The notes below the pieces were generated by a model. The model saw only the letters and a list, made by a program, of their open reading frames with translations. It was not told the origin of the DNA and made no database searches. A program made the position numbers and the translations under genes. Shown here piece by piece: positions 28,214 through 36,811 of a DNA stretch of 64,000 bases. The stretch is taken from assembly GCF_028687635.1 (NCBI RefSeq), contig NZ_JAQTZS010000004.1:1-64000 (forward strand), given 5' to 3'. The DNA comes from Malikia sp. Its GTDB lineage: Bacteria > Pseudomonadota > Gammaproteobacteria > Burkholderiales > Burkholderiaceae_C. Each line of letters starts with the position of its first letter. Position 1 is the first letter of the stretch.

Positions 28214-28503
28214 CCGAGCCGGGCGAGGCCCGGTTCTGGCATGTGCTGGCCCTGGCGCTGGGCAAGACGGTCGGCGAGCTCAAGCGAACCATGACCCAGC
28301 GTGAGTTCCGCGACTGGATCGCGTTCTACCGCGCGAATCCGTTCGATGACCTGCACCGCTACCACCGCCCCGCTGCCCTGGTAGCGCAGTCCATGTCCGG
28401 CACCAACGTGCAGGGCCTGATCGACTGGCTGCACCCGCCCCAGTGGCAGGACGATCTCAGCCAGGCTGACATCAACACCCTGCGCGCGCTGGGCATCAAG
28501 TAA
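28207..28503 (+). CDS. Tail assembly chaperone C-terminal part, expressed by -1 frameshift (T-like)
   Basis: -1 frame after G_GGA_AAG (28201-28207): AVTEPGEARFWHVLALALGKTVGELKRTMTQREFRDWIAFYRANPF. Confidence 0.85.
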   Translation, partial: AVTEPGEARFWHVLALALGKTVGELKRTMTQREFRDWIAFYRANPFDDLHRYHRPAALVAQSMSGTNVQGLIDWLHPPQWQDDLSQADINTLRALGIK

Positions 28504-28515
28504 CAAGGAAAAGAG

Positions 28516-31071
28516 ATGGCAGCTGGATCGATTGTGATTGACCTGCTGATGAAGACGGGCGCGTTCGAGACCGACACCAAACGCGCCGCCGACATCGCGA
28601 AAAAGCGCTCGCAGGCGATGGCAGATGCGTTTGAGCGCATGGGGCGGCAGATCGCGACGGCTGCATCCGTCGCAGGCGGCGCGCTCACGGCCATGGTGAC
28701 CCAGACCAACAACAGCGCCAAGGAGATCACGAACCTGGCGCGCATCTCGGCCGCCAGCGTCGAGGAGTTCCAGAAGATCGCGATCGCCGCCAAGTCGGTC
28801 GGCGTCGAGCAGGACCAGCTCGGTGACATGTTCAAGGACTTCCGAGAAAAGATCGGCGAATTCGTCGCGACCGGCGGTGGCGAGATGAAGGATTTCTTCG
28901 ACAACGTCGCGAAGAAAGCTGGCGTCACCGCCGACTCGTTCCGCAACCTTTCGGGGCCTCAAGCGCTGCAGCTGTACTTCAACTCGCTTGAAAAAGCCGG
29001 CGTCTCGACCGAGCAGATGTCGTATTACCTCGAGTCGGTTGGCAACGATGCGACCAAGCTGATTCCGCTGCTGCGCGATGGTGGCCGGCAGTTCAAGAGT
29101 CTGGGCGACTCAGCGGAGAAAACGGGCCAGGTGATGAGCGAAAAGCTCATCGCCGATTCGCTCGCCCTGTCGAAGAATCTCGACGAGATGATGGGCATGA
29201 TCACTGGGCTGAAGAATCAGATCATGTCCGAGATGATTCCGACACTCACGCATTTTTCCGGGAAATTCCTGGAGGTCGCAAAGAGTACTGGCACGGGAAA
29301 GGCAGCTCTGGTGACTTTTGGCGAGGCTATGGCCAGCGCGTTCAACGTCGACGAGTTGGGCAACCTGCAGCGCGAGGCATTGGCGGCGCAGTTGAGTGTC
29401 GAGTCGCTGTCACGCCAGCTCGAGACGGCGTTCGACATGCCGTTCGGAATGGGCGAAGGTGCGGCCGCATCGATTCGTGCCAAGCTCGATGCCGAGCTCA
29501 GGAACGTCGCGCGCATCAACGAGCAGATCAAGAGCCTGGTCGGAACTGGACAGGGGAATTCCAGCCCTACGCCGTCTCCCGTCCCGCCGCCTGGCATGAC
29601 GCCGAGCAATACGCCCTGGGTGCCAAAAAACGAGGATGCCATCAAAGCGCTGGAGGCTGCCAAGACCGCCATGAGGGCTGCGCGTGCCGAGTCCATGCAT
29701 CTGACCCAGGCGCAATCGGCGCTCGCCGAAGTCATGGCGTCGAAAGAGTGGAATGGCTTCAGTAGCGCGCTTCGGGAGCAGATCAAGCTTGCTTACAACC
29801 AGGCCGATGCCATCGCGCTCAGCACCCAGGCGGCCAGCGGCCTGAAGGCGGTGCATGACATGATCCGTTCCGCCAAGTCTGAGGCTGACGGGTTGACGCA
29901 GGCCCAGGCCGCTTTTGCCGATGTCATGGCCTCGACCGAATGGTCTCGCTACAACAAGAACCAGCAGGATGGCATCCGGCTCGCTTACGAGGAGCTCGAC
30001 CTGATTCAGCAGCGCACCAAGGCTGCCAAGGAGCTGAAGGACGCCCGTGAACAGGAATCCCGGTCCGCGTTCGAGAACATTTCGAACTTGCAAAAGCAGA
30101 TTGAGGACACCCAGCTTGCGGGAATCTACAAGCAAAAAGCGCCGCAGGCGATCGAGAGACTGGCGATTTCTAGGCTGCGCGAGAAGGCAGACACACTGGG
30201 TGGGTTTGAGGGAAGTCAACCGCAGATCGACCTGATCAATCAGGAGATCGCTGCCCGGGAAAAGCTGCTCAAGCTGCAGCAGGCCAACGATGCCGACTAC
30301 TGGGGAAACTGGCTGTCGGCTGCCGAAGAGGCGATGACCAACTTTGACAAGCTGGCCATCAGCGTCGTTGACAATTTCAGCAGCGGTTTCGGCAACGCCT
30401 TCGAGCAGATGATCTTCGAGAGCCAGAGCCTTGGCGACGCGATCACAAGCCTGACCGAGGGCATGGCCCGGTCGGTGGTCAATGCGCTCAGTCAGATGGC
30501 GGCGCAGTGGGCGGCGGCTGAGCTGATCAAGCAGCTGGCAAGCGAGGCCACGACGACTGCAGTGGTCGCCGGCACTGCGGCGCAGGCTGCAGCGGGTGTA
30601 GCGGCCAACGCCGCTGCGGCGGCTTCTGCTGCTGCCACCGGGCCAGCGATCGCGGCCAGCATGGCGCCGGCGGCTGTCACCACATCGGTGGCCACTGCCG
30701 GCACCAATACGCTGCTGGCGGTGGCCGGCATCGTCGCCGCGATGGCGCTGATCCCCAAGTTGGCCGGCGCGCGCGCCAACGGCGGCCCCGTCGCCGGCGG
30801 CCAGACCTACCTGGTGGGCGAGCGTGGTCCCGAGCTGTTCACGCCCAACACCAGCGGCGCGATCATCCCAAACCATGCGCTGGGCGGCCCAGCCCAGGGC
30901 GGTGACGTCACGGTCAACCTGATCGAGGACAAGAGCCGTGCCGGCCAGACGCAGGAGCGCAACAACGGCGGCGCGCGCGAGATCGACGTGTTCGTGGCCG
31001 ACATCATGGGCGACGGTCCGCGCGGCAAGGCGATCCAGAAAGCCTTCGGGCTGCAGAGGCGGGGCTACTGA
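28516..31071 (+). CDS. Tail tape measure protein
   Basis: 851 aa; coiled-coil, hydrophobic segment, RANGGPVAGGQTYLVGERGPELFTPNTSGAIIPN terminal motif. Confidence 0.95.
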   Translation: MAAGSIVIDLLMKTGAFETDTKRAADIAKKRSQAMADAFERMGRQIATAASVAGGALTAMVTQTNNSAKEITNLARISAASVEEFQKIAIAAKSVGVEQDQLGDMFKDFREKIGEFVATGGGEMKDFFDNVAKKAGVTADSFRNLSGPQALQLYFNSLEKAGVSTEQMSYYLESVGNDATKLIPLLRDGGRQFKSLGDSAEKTGQVMSEKLIADSLALSKNLDEMMGMITGLKNQIMSEMIPTLTHFSGKFLEVAKSTGTGKAALVTFGEAMASAFNVDELGNLQREALAAQLSVESLSRQLETAFDMPFGMGEGAAASIRAKLDAELRNVARINEQIKSLVGTGQGNSSPTPSPVPPPGMTPSNTPWVPKNEDAIKALEAAKTAMRAARAESMHLTQAQSALAEVMASKEWNGFSSALREQIKLAYNQADAIALSTQAASGLKAVHDMIRSAKSEADGLTQAQAAFADVMASTEWSRYNKNQQDGIRLAYEELDLIQQRTKAAKELKDAREQESRSAFENISNLQKQIEDTQLAGIYKQKAPQAIERLAISRLREKADTLGGFEGSQPQIDLINQEIAAREKLLKLQQANDADYWGNWLSAAEEAMTNFDKLAISVVDNFSSGFGNAFEQMIFESQSLGDAITSLTEGMARSVVNALSQMAAQWAAAELIKQLASEATTTAVVAGTAAQAAAGVAANAAAAASAAATGPAIAASMAPAAVTTSVATAGTNTLLAVAGIVAAMALIPKLAGARANGGPVAGGQTYLVGERGPELFTPNTSGAIIPNHALGGPAQGGDVTVNLIEDKSRAGQTQERNNGGAREIDVFVADIMGDGPRGKAIQKAFGLQRRGY

Positions 31072-31526
31072 TGGCCGCGATCGACTTCCCGGTCGGTTTG
31101 CCGCTGCCGCTACGCAGTGGCTACGACGTCAACCATGCCTCGCCGCTGATGCGGTCCGAAATGCAGTCGGGCCGTGCCCGGCAGCGTCGGCGCTACACCA
31201 GCGTCCCGAGCCTGGCGTCGGTGTCCTGGATCTTCAGCCAGAGCGAGGCGCAGTTCTTCGAGGCCTGGTTTCGCTGGCAGCTGGCCGACGGCACCGAATG
31301 GTTCAACGCCCGCGTGCGTACCCCGATGGGCCTGATGGCCTACGAGTGCCGGTTTGCCGAGATGTACGCCGGCCCGCAGCTGGTCGGCGTCGATCGCTGG
31401 CAGGTGCAGGCCCAGCTCGAGCTGCGCGACCGTCCGACCCTGCCGCCTGGCTACGACATCGTCCAGAGCCTCGTGCTGCAGTCCGCCATTTTTGACCAGG
31501 CGATCAACCGGGAGTGGCCGACATGA
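31071..31526 (+). CDS. Minor tail protein
   Basis: 151 aa between tape measure and DUF1833 gene. Confidence 0.75.
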   Translation: MAAIDFPVGLPLPLRSGYDVNHASPLMRSEMQSGRARQRRRYTSVPSLASVSWIFSQSEAQFFEAWFRWQLADGTEWFNARVRTPMGLMAYECRFAEMYAGPQLVGVDRWQVQAQLELRDRPTLPPGYDIVQSLVLQSAIFDQAINREWPT

Positions 31527-32011
31527 CCGTGCTGGAACGTGTGTTTGCCAGCGGCGGCACCGAGGTGGTGATTCCGACGCTCGAGATCACCTGCGCGGCC
31601 TGGGCGGCGCCGCTGCTGCTGTGCAACGGCTGGGAGGACCACACCTGCACGACCGAGGACAACCGCGTGCTGACGTTCCGCGCGTCCGGGATCCAGGTCG
31701 CCTTGCCCAAGCGCAACACCTCCGGCACCCAGGTGCTGACGTTTGCAATCGACAACGTGACCGGCGACGCGCAGGCGCTGATCGACCAGGCGCTGGAAGC
31801 CGGGGAGCGCGTGCACTTGACCTTCCGCCACTACCTGAGCAGCGACAAGAGCGCGCCGGCCGAGCCGCCGCTGCGCTTTGTGGTGCGCGACGGCGCCATG
31901 GAGGGCGCAACGGTGCAGATCAACGCCGCGTTCTACGACGCGATCAACACGGCCTGGCCGCGCGCGTTCTACACGCCGACCTTCGCCCCTGGCCTGAGGT
32001 ATTTCGGGTGA
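31523..32011 (+). CDS. DUF1833-like minor tail protein
   Basis: TVLERVFASGGTEVVIPTLEITC...; start chosen at internal ATG. Confidence 0.8.
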   Translation: MTVLERVFASGGTEVVIPTLEITCAAWAAPLLLCNGWEDHTCTTEDNRVLTFRASGIQVALPKRNTSGTQVLTFAIDNVTGDAQALIDQALEAGERVHLTFRHYLSSDKSAPAEPPLRFVVRDGAMEGATVQINAAFYDAINTAWPRAFYTPTFAPGLRYFG

Positions 32012-32400
32012 TTAACGACTGGCTGCGCATCCCGTACCGCGACCATGGCCGCGACTGGGCTGGCTGCGACTGCTGGGGCCTGGTGCGCATGGTGCGCCAC
32101 GCCCTGCGCGGTGACCTGCTGCCCAGCTACGGCGCGATCGATCCGCAGGACAAGCCGGCGCTGACCGGTGCGGCCGGGGAGGTCATGCACGGCGCGGGCT
32201 TTCGCGAGTGCAGCGCGCCCCAGCCGGGCGCGATCGCGACCGTTTGGCGCGGCGTGCTGTGCCTGCATGTCGGCATCGTGGTCGATATCGAGCAGCGCCT
32301 GGCCGTGCTCGAGACCGGGCGGCGCCATGGCGTGCGCTGGCTGCGCCTGCCCGACTTCAAGCGGGCCTATCCGAACGTGAGCTTCTATGACAACGATTGA
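32008..32400 (+). CDS. NlpC/P60-like tail peptidase
   Basis: GTG start; VINDWLRIPYRDHGRDWAGCDCWGLVRMVRHAL...LCLHVGIVVD (Cys/His catalytic pattern). Confidence 0.85.
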   Translation: MINDWLRIPYRDHGRDWAGCDCWGLVRMVRHALRGDLLPSYGAIDPQDKPALTGAAGEVMHGAGFRECSAPQPGAIATVWRGVLCLHVGIVVDIEQRLAVLETGRRHGVRWLRLPDFKRAYPNVSFYDND

Positions 32401-34834
32401 GGTTTACCCGTCGACGCTGCCGGGCGAGCCGCTCGAGCGCCACCAGGTTGACGGCGGGACGCTGCACGACTGGCTGAGCCGCCAGTGCCCGAGCTATCGC
32501 GCCGGCGCGCAGCAGCCGATATCGGCATCCGTCGACGGCCAGGTCGTGCCGCCTGAGCAGTGGCAAGCCCTGGAGCTGACCGGTCAGACCGTCGAGCTGC
32601 GGCCGAACCCGCGCGATGGCGCCACGGCGCTCTACATCATCGCCGGGGTGCTGCTGGCACCGACCGTGCTCAAGCTGTTCATGCCTGGCATGCCGAGCAT
32701 GGCCAACGGCCAGCAGGGCCGGCAGCTGCAGTCGGCCAGCCTGCAGGCCAACACGCCGCGCTTGAACCAGGTCATCCCGGAGATAGCCGGCCGGTACCGC
32801 GTCTACCCGGACTACCTGTGCCAGCCGCGCCGCCGCTTCGTCGACACGCGCACCGAGGCGATCGACGCGATGCTGTGCATCGGCCGCGGCGAGTTCGAGA
32901 TCGACCCCGACGAGATCTACATCGGCGAGACGCCGTTGTCGACCCTGGGCGACGAGGTCAGCTATCAGATCTTCGGCCCGGGCCAGACGGTCACGGGCCA
33001 CGCCGCACACCAGAACTGGTACAACCTGCCCGAAGTCGGATCGACCCGCGCCGGCGCCGGCCTGCGCTTGATCGACGAAGACCCCGCGACGCCAACCGGC
33101 TCGCCGTCTACGATCACCGGATCGGCTGCGCCGTCGCTGCTGTATGCGACCACGCCCGTGACCTGGGCGGTCGACGGCGACTCGGTCACGCTCAACGCTA
33201 ACTACCTCGACGCCGCCGCGCTGCTGCCCGCCATCGAGGCGCAGCTCGACCCGCAGCGGCTGGCGGCGGCCATCGATGCGTCCGGCCGGCTGGTCATCAG
33301 TTCCCGCTACCCGTACACCGGCCAGCCGCTGACGCTGACCGGCAGCACGGGCGCGACCTTTGGCGCCGCGCCCGTGCTGGTGACCGGTCAGATCACGCTT
33401 GGCCTGTGGCTGGGGCCGTTCCGCCTGGCGCCGGCCAACGAGGTTGCAAGCCAGATCGAGTACGACGTCTTCGCGCCCAGCGGCCTAGGCCGGGTGGAAG
33501 ACAGCGGCGCCATCTCTGAGCGCACGCGCCGGATCGAATTGCAGTACCGCGTTGCCGGTGGCGCCTGGACCTCGATCTACCAGGACCTCACCGGCGCGTC
33601 GCGCGACCAGATGGGCTGGACATTCGCCACCACCTTGCCAGCTGCCCATGCCAATGTCGACGTGCGCATGCGCCGCCTGGGCGTTGAGAGCATCGACATC
33701 AAGGATCTGGACCGGCTCGAGTGGTACGGCATGCGCTGCCTGCTCGAGTCGCCATCCAGCTATGCCGGCGTCACAACCATGGCCGTCACCGTGCGCGGCT
33801 CTGACCGCATCAGCGCCAACACCGAGAACAAGATCAGCCTGATCGCCACGCGCAAGCTGGGCGGCGTCGCGACGCGCGACATCGACGACTGGGTTCGCTA
33901 CGTGTGCGCGGACATCGGCTACTCGGCCAGCGACCTGGACGAATCCGAGCTGTCCGCGCTGGCGGCCGTGTGGAGCGCCCGCGGCGACCGCTTCGACCAT
34001 GTCACGCTGGACCAGACCACGGTCAAGGATGCGCTGGCCACCGCGCTGCGCGCTGGCTTTGCCGAGCTGACCATCGACGCCGGCAAGATCAGGCCCGTGC
34101 GCGACCAGACCCGCGCCACCTTCGAGCACCTCTACACCCCGCAGAACATGGTGTCGGTGCTGCGCCGCCAGTTCACCGCCTACGACCCGGACGACTACGA
34201 CGGCGTCGACGTCGAGTACGTCAGCTCGACCACCTGGGAGCAGGAGACGGTGCAATGCCGCCTGCCAGGCGACCAGGGCTTACGGGTCGAGAAGATCCGG
34301 CTCGAAGGCGTGACCGACCGCACGCGAGCCTGGCGCATCGGCATGCGGCAGCGCCGCGCCCATGTCTACCGGCGCAAGACTTACACGTTTTCGACCGAGT
34401 GGGACGCCCTGAACAGCCGCTACCTGAGCTACTGCGCCGTGTCCGATGACGTGCCGGGCTACGGCCAGTCGGCGCTCCTGACCGGCTACAGCAGCGTGAC
34501 GGGCGGCTTGCTGCTGCGCGCGTCCGAGCCGTTGACCTGGGTGACCGGTGCCAGCCATGTGATCGCGCTGCGCCGGCCCGACGGCACGCTGTCCGGCCCG
34601 CACGCGGCAACCCGCGTCGACGACTACCAGGTGCAGATCGCGGGCTCGCTTGACTTCACCCCGGTGACCAGCTGCGCCAGTGATCCGACCCACCTGCTGT
34701 TCGGCACCACGACCTCCTGGTCCTACCCGGTCCTGATTTCCGAGATCTCCCCCTCCGGCGACACCGTTGACGTGACAGCCGTGAACTACGACGCACGCGT
34801 GTACGCCGATGACGACAACTCTCCCTTCGTCTGA
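32387..34834 (+). CDS. Tail tip/host specificity protein (J/TipJ-like) with N-terminal tail-assembly-I-like segment
   Basis: 815 aa; IPEIAGRYRVYPDYLCQPRRRFVDTRTEAIDAMLCIGRGEFEIDPDEIYIGETPL. Confidence 0.88.
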   Translation: MTTIEVYPSTLPGEPLERHQVDGGTLHDWLSRQCPSYRAGAQQPISASVDGQVVPPEQWQALELTGQTVELRPNPRDGATALYIIAGVLLAPTVLKLFMPGMPSMANGQQGRQLQSASLQANTPRLNQVIPEIAGRYRVYPDYLCQPRRRFVDTRTEAIDAMLCIGRGEFEIDPDEIYIGETPLSTLGDEVSYQIFGPGQTVTGHAAHQNWYNLPEVGSTRAGAGLRLIDEDPATPTGSPSTITGSAAPSLLYATTPVTWAVDGDSVTLNANYLDAAALLPAIEAQLDPQRLAAAIDASGRLVISSRYPYTGQPLTLTGSTGATFGAAPVLVTGQITLGLWLGPFRLAPANEVASQIEYDVFAPSGLGRVEDSGAISERTRRIELQYRVAGGAWTSIYQDLTGASRDQMGWTFATTLPAAHANVDVRMRRLGVESIDIKDLDRLEWYGMRCLLESPSSYAGVTTMAVTVRGSDRISANTENKISLIATRKLGGVATRDIDDWVRYVCADIGYSASDLDESELSALAAVWSARGDRFDHVTLDQTTVKDALATALRAGFAELTIDAGKIRPVRDQTRATFEHLYTPQNMVSVLRRQFTAYDPDDYDGVDVEYVSSTTWEQETVQCRLPGDQGLRVEKIRLEGVTDRTRAWRIGMRQRRAHVYRRKTYTFSTEWDALNSRYLSYCAVSDDVPGYGQSALLTGYSSVTGGLLLRASEPLTWVTGASHVIALRRPDGTLSGPHAATRVDDYQVQIAGSLDFTPVTSCASDPTHLLFGTTTSWSYPVLISEISPSGDTVDVTAVNYDARVYADDDNSPFV

Positions 34835-34846
34835 AAAGGCCCCCTG

Positions 34847-35383
34847 ATGACGACCTACAACACCGGCAACGCGATCGGCAGCACTGATGCGCGCGATCTG
34901 TATGACAACTCGCAGAATTTGGATCACTTGGTCAACAGCACGAGCGCGACCTACTCTGACCGGAAAGGCGTCACGCGCTGCACGCTGGCTGGAATTCAAA
35001 GCGCTGTTAAAGACGTCTTTTCTGATGTTGATGCATCTGTCTCGAAGAAGATGACGGATGTTGATTCGGTTCTCGCCTCAAAGATTACCGAGCTGGATTC
35101 GATAATTTCGTCCCAGTTCAATCTTTCTGCCGCGACCGCATGGTCATACAAGATCGGCGCCACCCCAGGCACATCGGAAGGTCAGACAACGTTCAGCGGT
35201 CTTGATCTCGCAGAGGGAAACGTCGAGGTGTTCTACAACGGAATTCGACTCTATTCACCCGATGACTACAGCCATACCAATAGCGCGTTGACGCTGGCGG
35301 CTCCATGCGTCAGTGGCGATATCGTGGTGATCAACAACTTCCGCTATCCAGTGACGGTGATTGATGGGGGTTACTACGCATGA
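34847..35383 (+). CDS. Tail fibre-associated protein, C-terminus VIDGGYYA
   Basis: NTGNAIGSTDARDLYDNSQNLDHLVNSTSATYSDRKGVTRCTLAGI. Confidence 0.75.
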   Translation: MTTYNTGNAIGSTDARDLYDNSQNLDHLVNSTSATYSDRKGVTRCTLAGIQSAVKDVFSDVDASVSKKMTDVDSVLASKITELDSIISSQFNLSAATAWSYKIGATPGTSEGQTTFSGLDLAEGNVEVFYNGIRLYSPDDYSHTNSALTLAAPCVSGDIVVINNFRYPVTVIDGGYYA

Positions 35384-35598
35384 GCATCAGCAAGGCATTC
35401 ATTTTCGCGCAATTTTCAAATACTGGAGCTCCAGCTGCCATTTCGATTTCCGATGAAGGAACCCCTCTCGGCACTATCGTGAAGTCTCTCGACTTTCGTG
35501 GTAATCCGGTGCAGACAACAGCGGATGCACAGGGTAACGTTGTTGTGAATATTTCTTCCCCGCAGACCATCGATATCGTCGATGGAGGCAATTTCTAA
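35380..35598 (+). CDS. Small tail-fibre-cluster protein, C-terminus IDIVDGGNF
   Basis: 72 aa; 4-bp overlap with upstream gene. Confidence 0.7.
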   Translation: MSISKAFIFAQFSNTGAPAAISISDEGTPLGTIVKSLDFRGNPVQTTADAQGNVVVNISSPQTIDIVDGGNF

Positions 35599-35621
35599 CA
35601 TCAATTTTCAGGAAAAATTCC

Positions 35622-36788
35622 ATGGCAATCATCAAAGTCAAGCGCCGCGCAGCAGGCGGAGCCGCAGGCGCACCGACCACCCTCAATTCTGGCGAGCCGG
35701 CGTTCAACGAAGTCGATGACGTCTTGTACCTGGGCACCGGAGACAACGGATCGGGCGGCGCCACCAGCATCAAGGCGATTGCCGGTCTGGGCGCTTTCGT
35801 CGATAAAAGCACCGATCAGACGGTCGCTGGCATCAAGACGTTCTCCAGTAGCCCCGTGGTTCCCACTCCTGCCACGTCGGACAGCAGCACGAAAGCGGCT
35901 AGCACGGCGTTCGTGAAAGCCCAGGGCTACATCGCTGGCAACCAGAGCATCACCGTCGGCGGTGATGTGACAGGCTCGGGCACCACTTCCATCACCCTGA
36001 CGCTGAAGAATACCGGATCGGCAAGCACCTACACCAAGGTGACGACCGATGCCCAGGGTCGCGTGACCGCTGGCGCATCTCTGGCCGCAACCGACATCCC
36101 GACCCTGACGGCAACGAAGATCAGCGATTTCGACACGCAAGTTCGCACATCTCGCCTGGATCAGATGGCTGTTCCGACTGCGGCCGTCAGCCTGAACTCG
36201 CAGAAGATCACCAACCTGGCCGATCCGACCGCCGCCCAAGATGCCGCCACCAAGTCCTATGTCGATGGCGTTGCGCAGGGATTGGACATCAAGCACAGCG
36301 TCGTGGCAGCGACCACGGCCAATATCACGCTCTCCGCCCCCCAGACGATTGATGGTGTGGCAGTTGTGGCCGGTGATCGAGTGCTGGTCAAGGACCAGAC
36401 TACCGCCAACCAGAACGGCATCTATGTCGTCAATGCAGCCGCCTGGACACGATCCGCTGATACCGACGCATGGACGGAACTGGTGTCGTCATTTGTCTTC
36501 GTCGAGAAAGGTACGGCCAACTCCGATAGCGGGTGGGTCTGCACAGTCGATTCGGGCGGAACGCTAGGCACCACGGCCGTCACTTGGTCACAGTTCTCTG
36601 GTGCGGGTCAGATCACTCCAGGCAACGGCTTGACGAAGAACGGCAACACGCTTGATGTGGTCGGAACAACGAACCGCATCACGGTCAATCCCGACAGCAT
36701 TGACATTGCCAGCACATACGCCGGTCAGACCTCGATCACGACGCTGGGCGTTGTCACCACCGGCACCATCGACGGCGGCACTTTCTAA
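35622..36788 (+). CDS. Tail fibre protein 1, C-terminus TIDGGTF
   Basis: MAIIKVKRRAAGGAAGAPTTLNSGEPAFNEVDDVLYLGTGDNG... fibre repeats. Confidence 0.85.
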   Translation: MAIIKVKRRAAGGAAGAPTTLNSGEPAFNEVDDVLYLGTGDNGSGGATSIKAIAGLGAFVDKSTDQTVAGIKTFSSSPVVPTPATSDSSTKAASTAFVKAQGYIAGNQSITVGGDVTGSGTTSITLTLKNTGSASTYTKVTTDAQGRVTAGASLAATDIPTLTATKISDFDTQVRTSRLDQMAVPTAAVSLNSQKITNLADPTAAQDAATKSYVDGVAQGLDIKHSVVAATTANITLSAPQTIDGVAVVAGDRVLVKDQTTANQNGIYVVNAAAWTRSADTDAWTELVSSFVFVEKGTANSDSGWVCTVDSGGTLGTTAVTWSQFSGAGQITPGNGLTKNGNTLDVVGTTNRITVNPDSIDIASTYAGQTSITTLGVVTTGTIDGGTF

Positions 36789-36811
36789 GCATCTGAAAAG
36801 GAAAAACCGGA

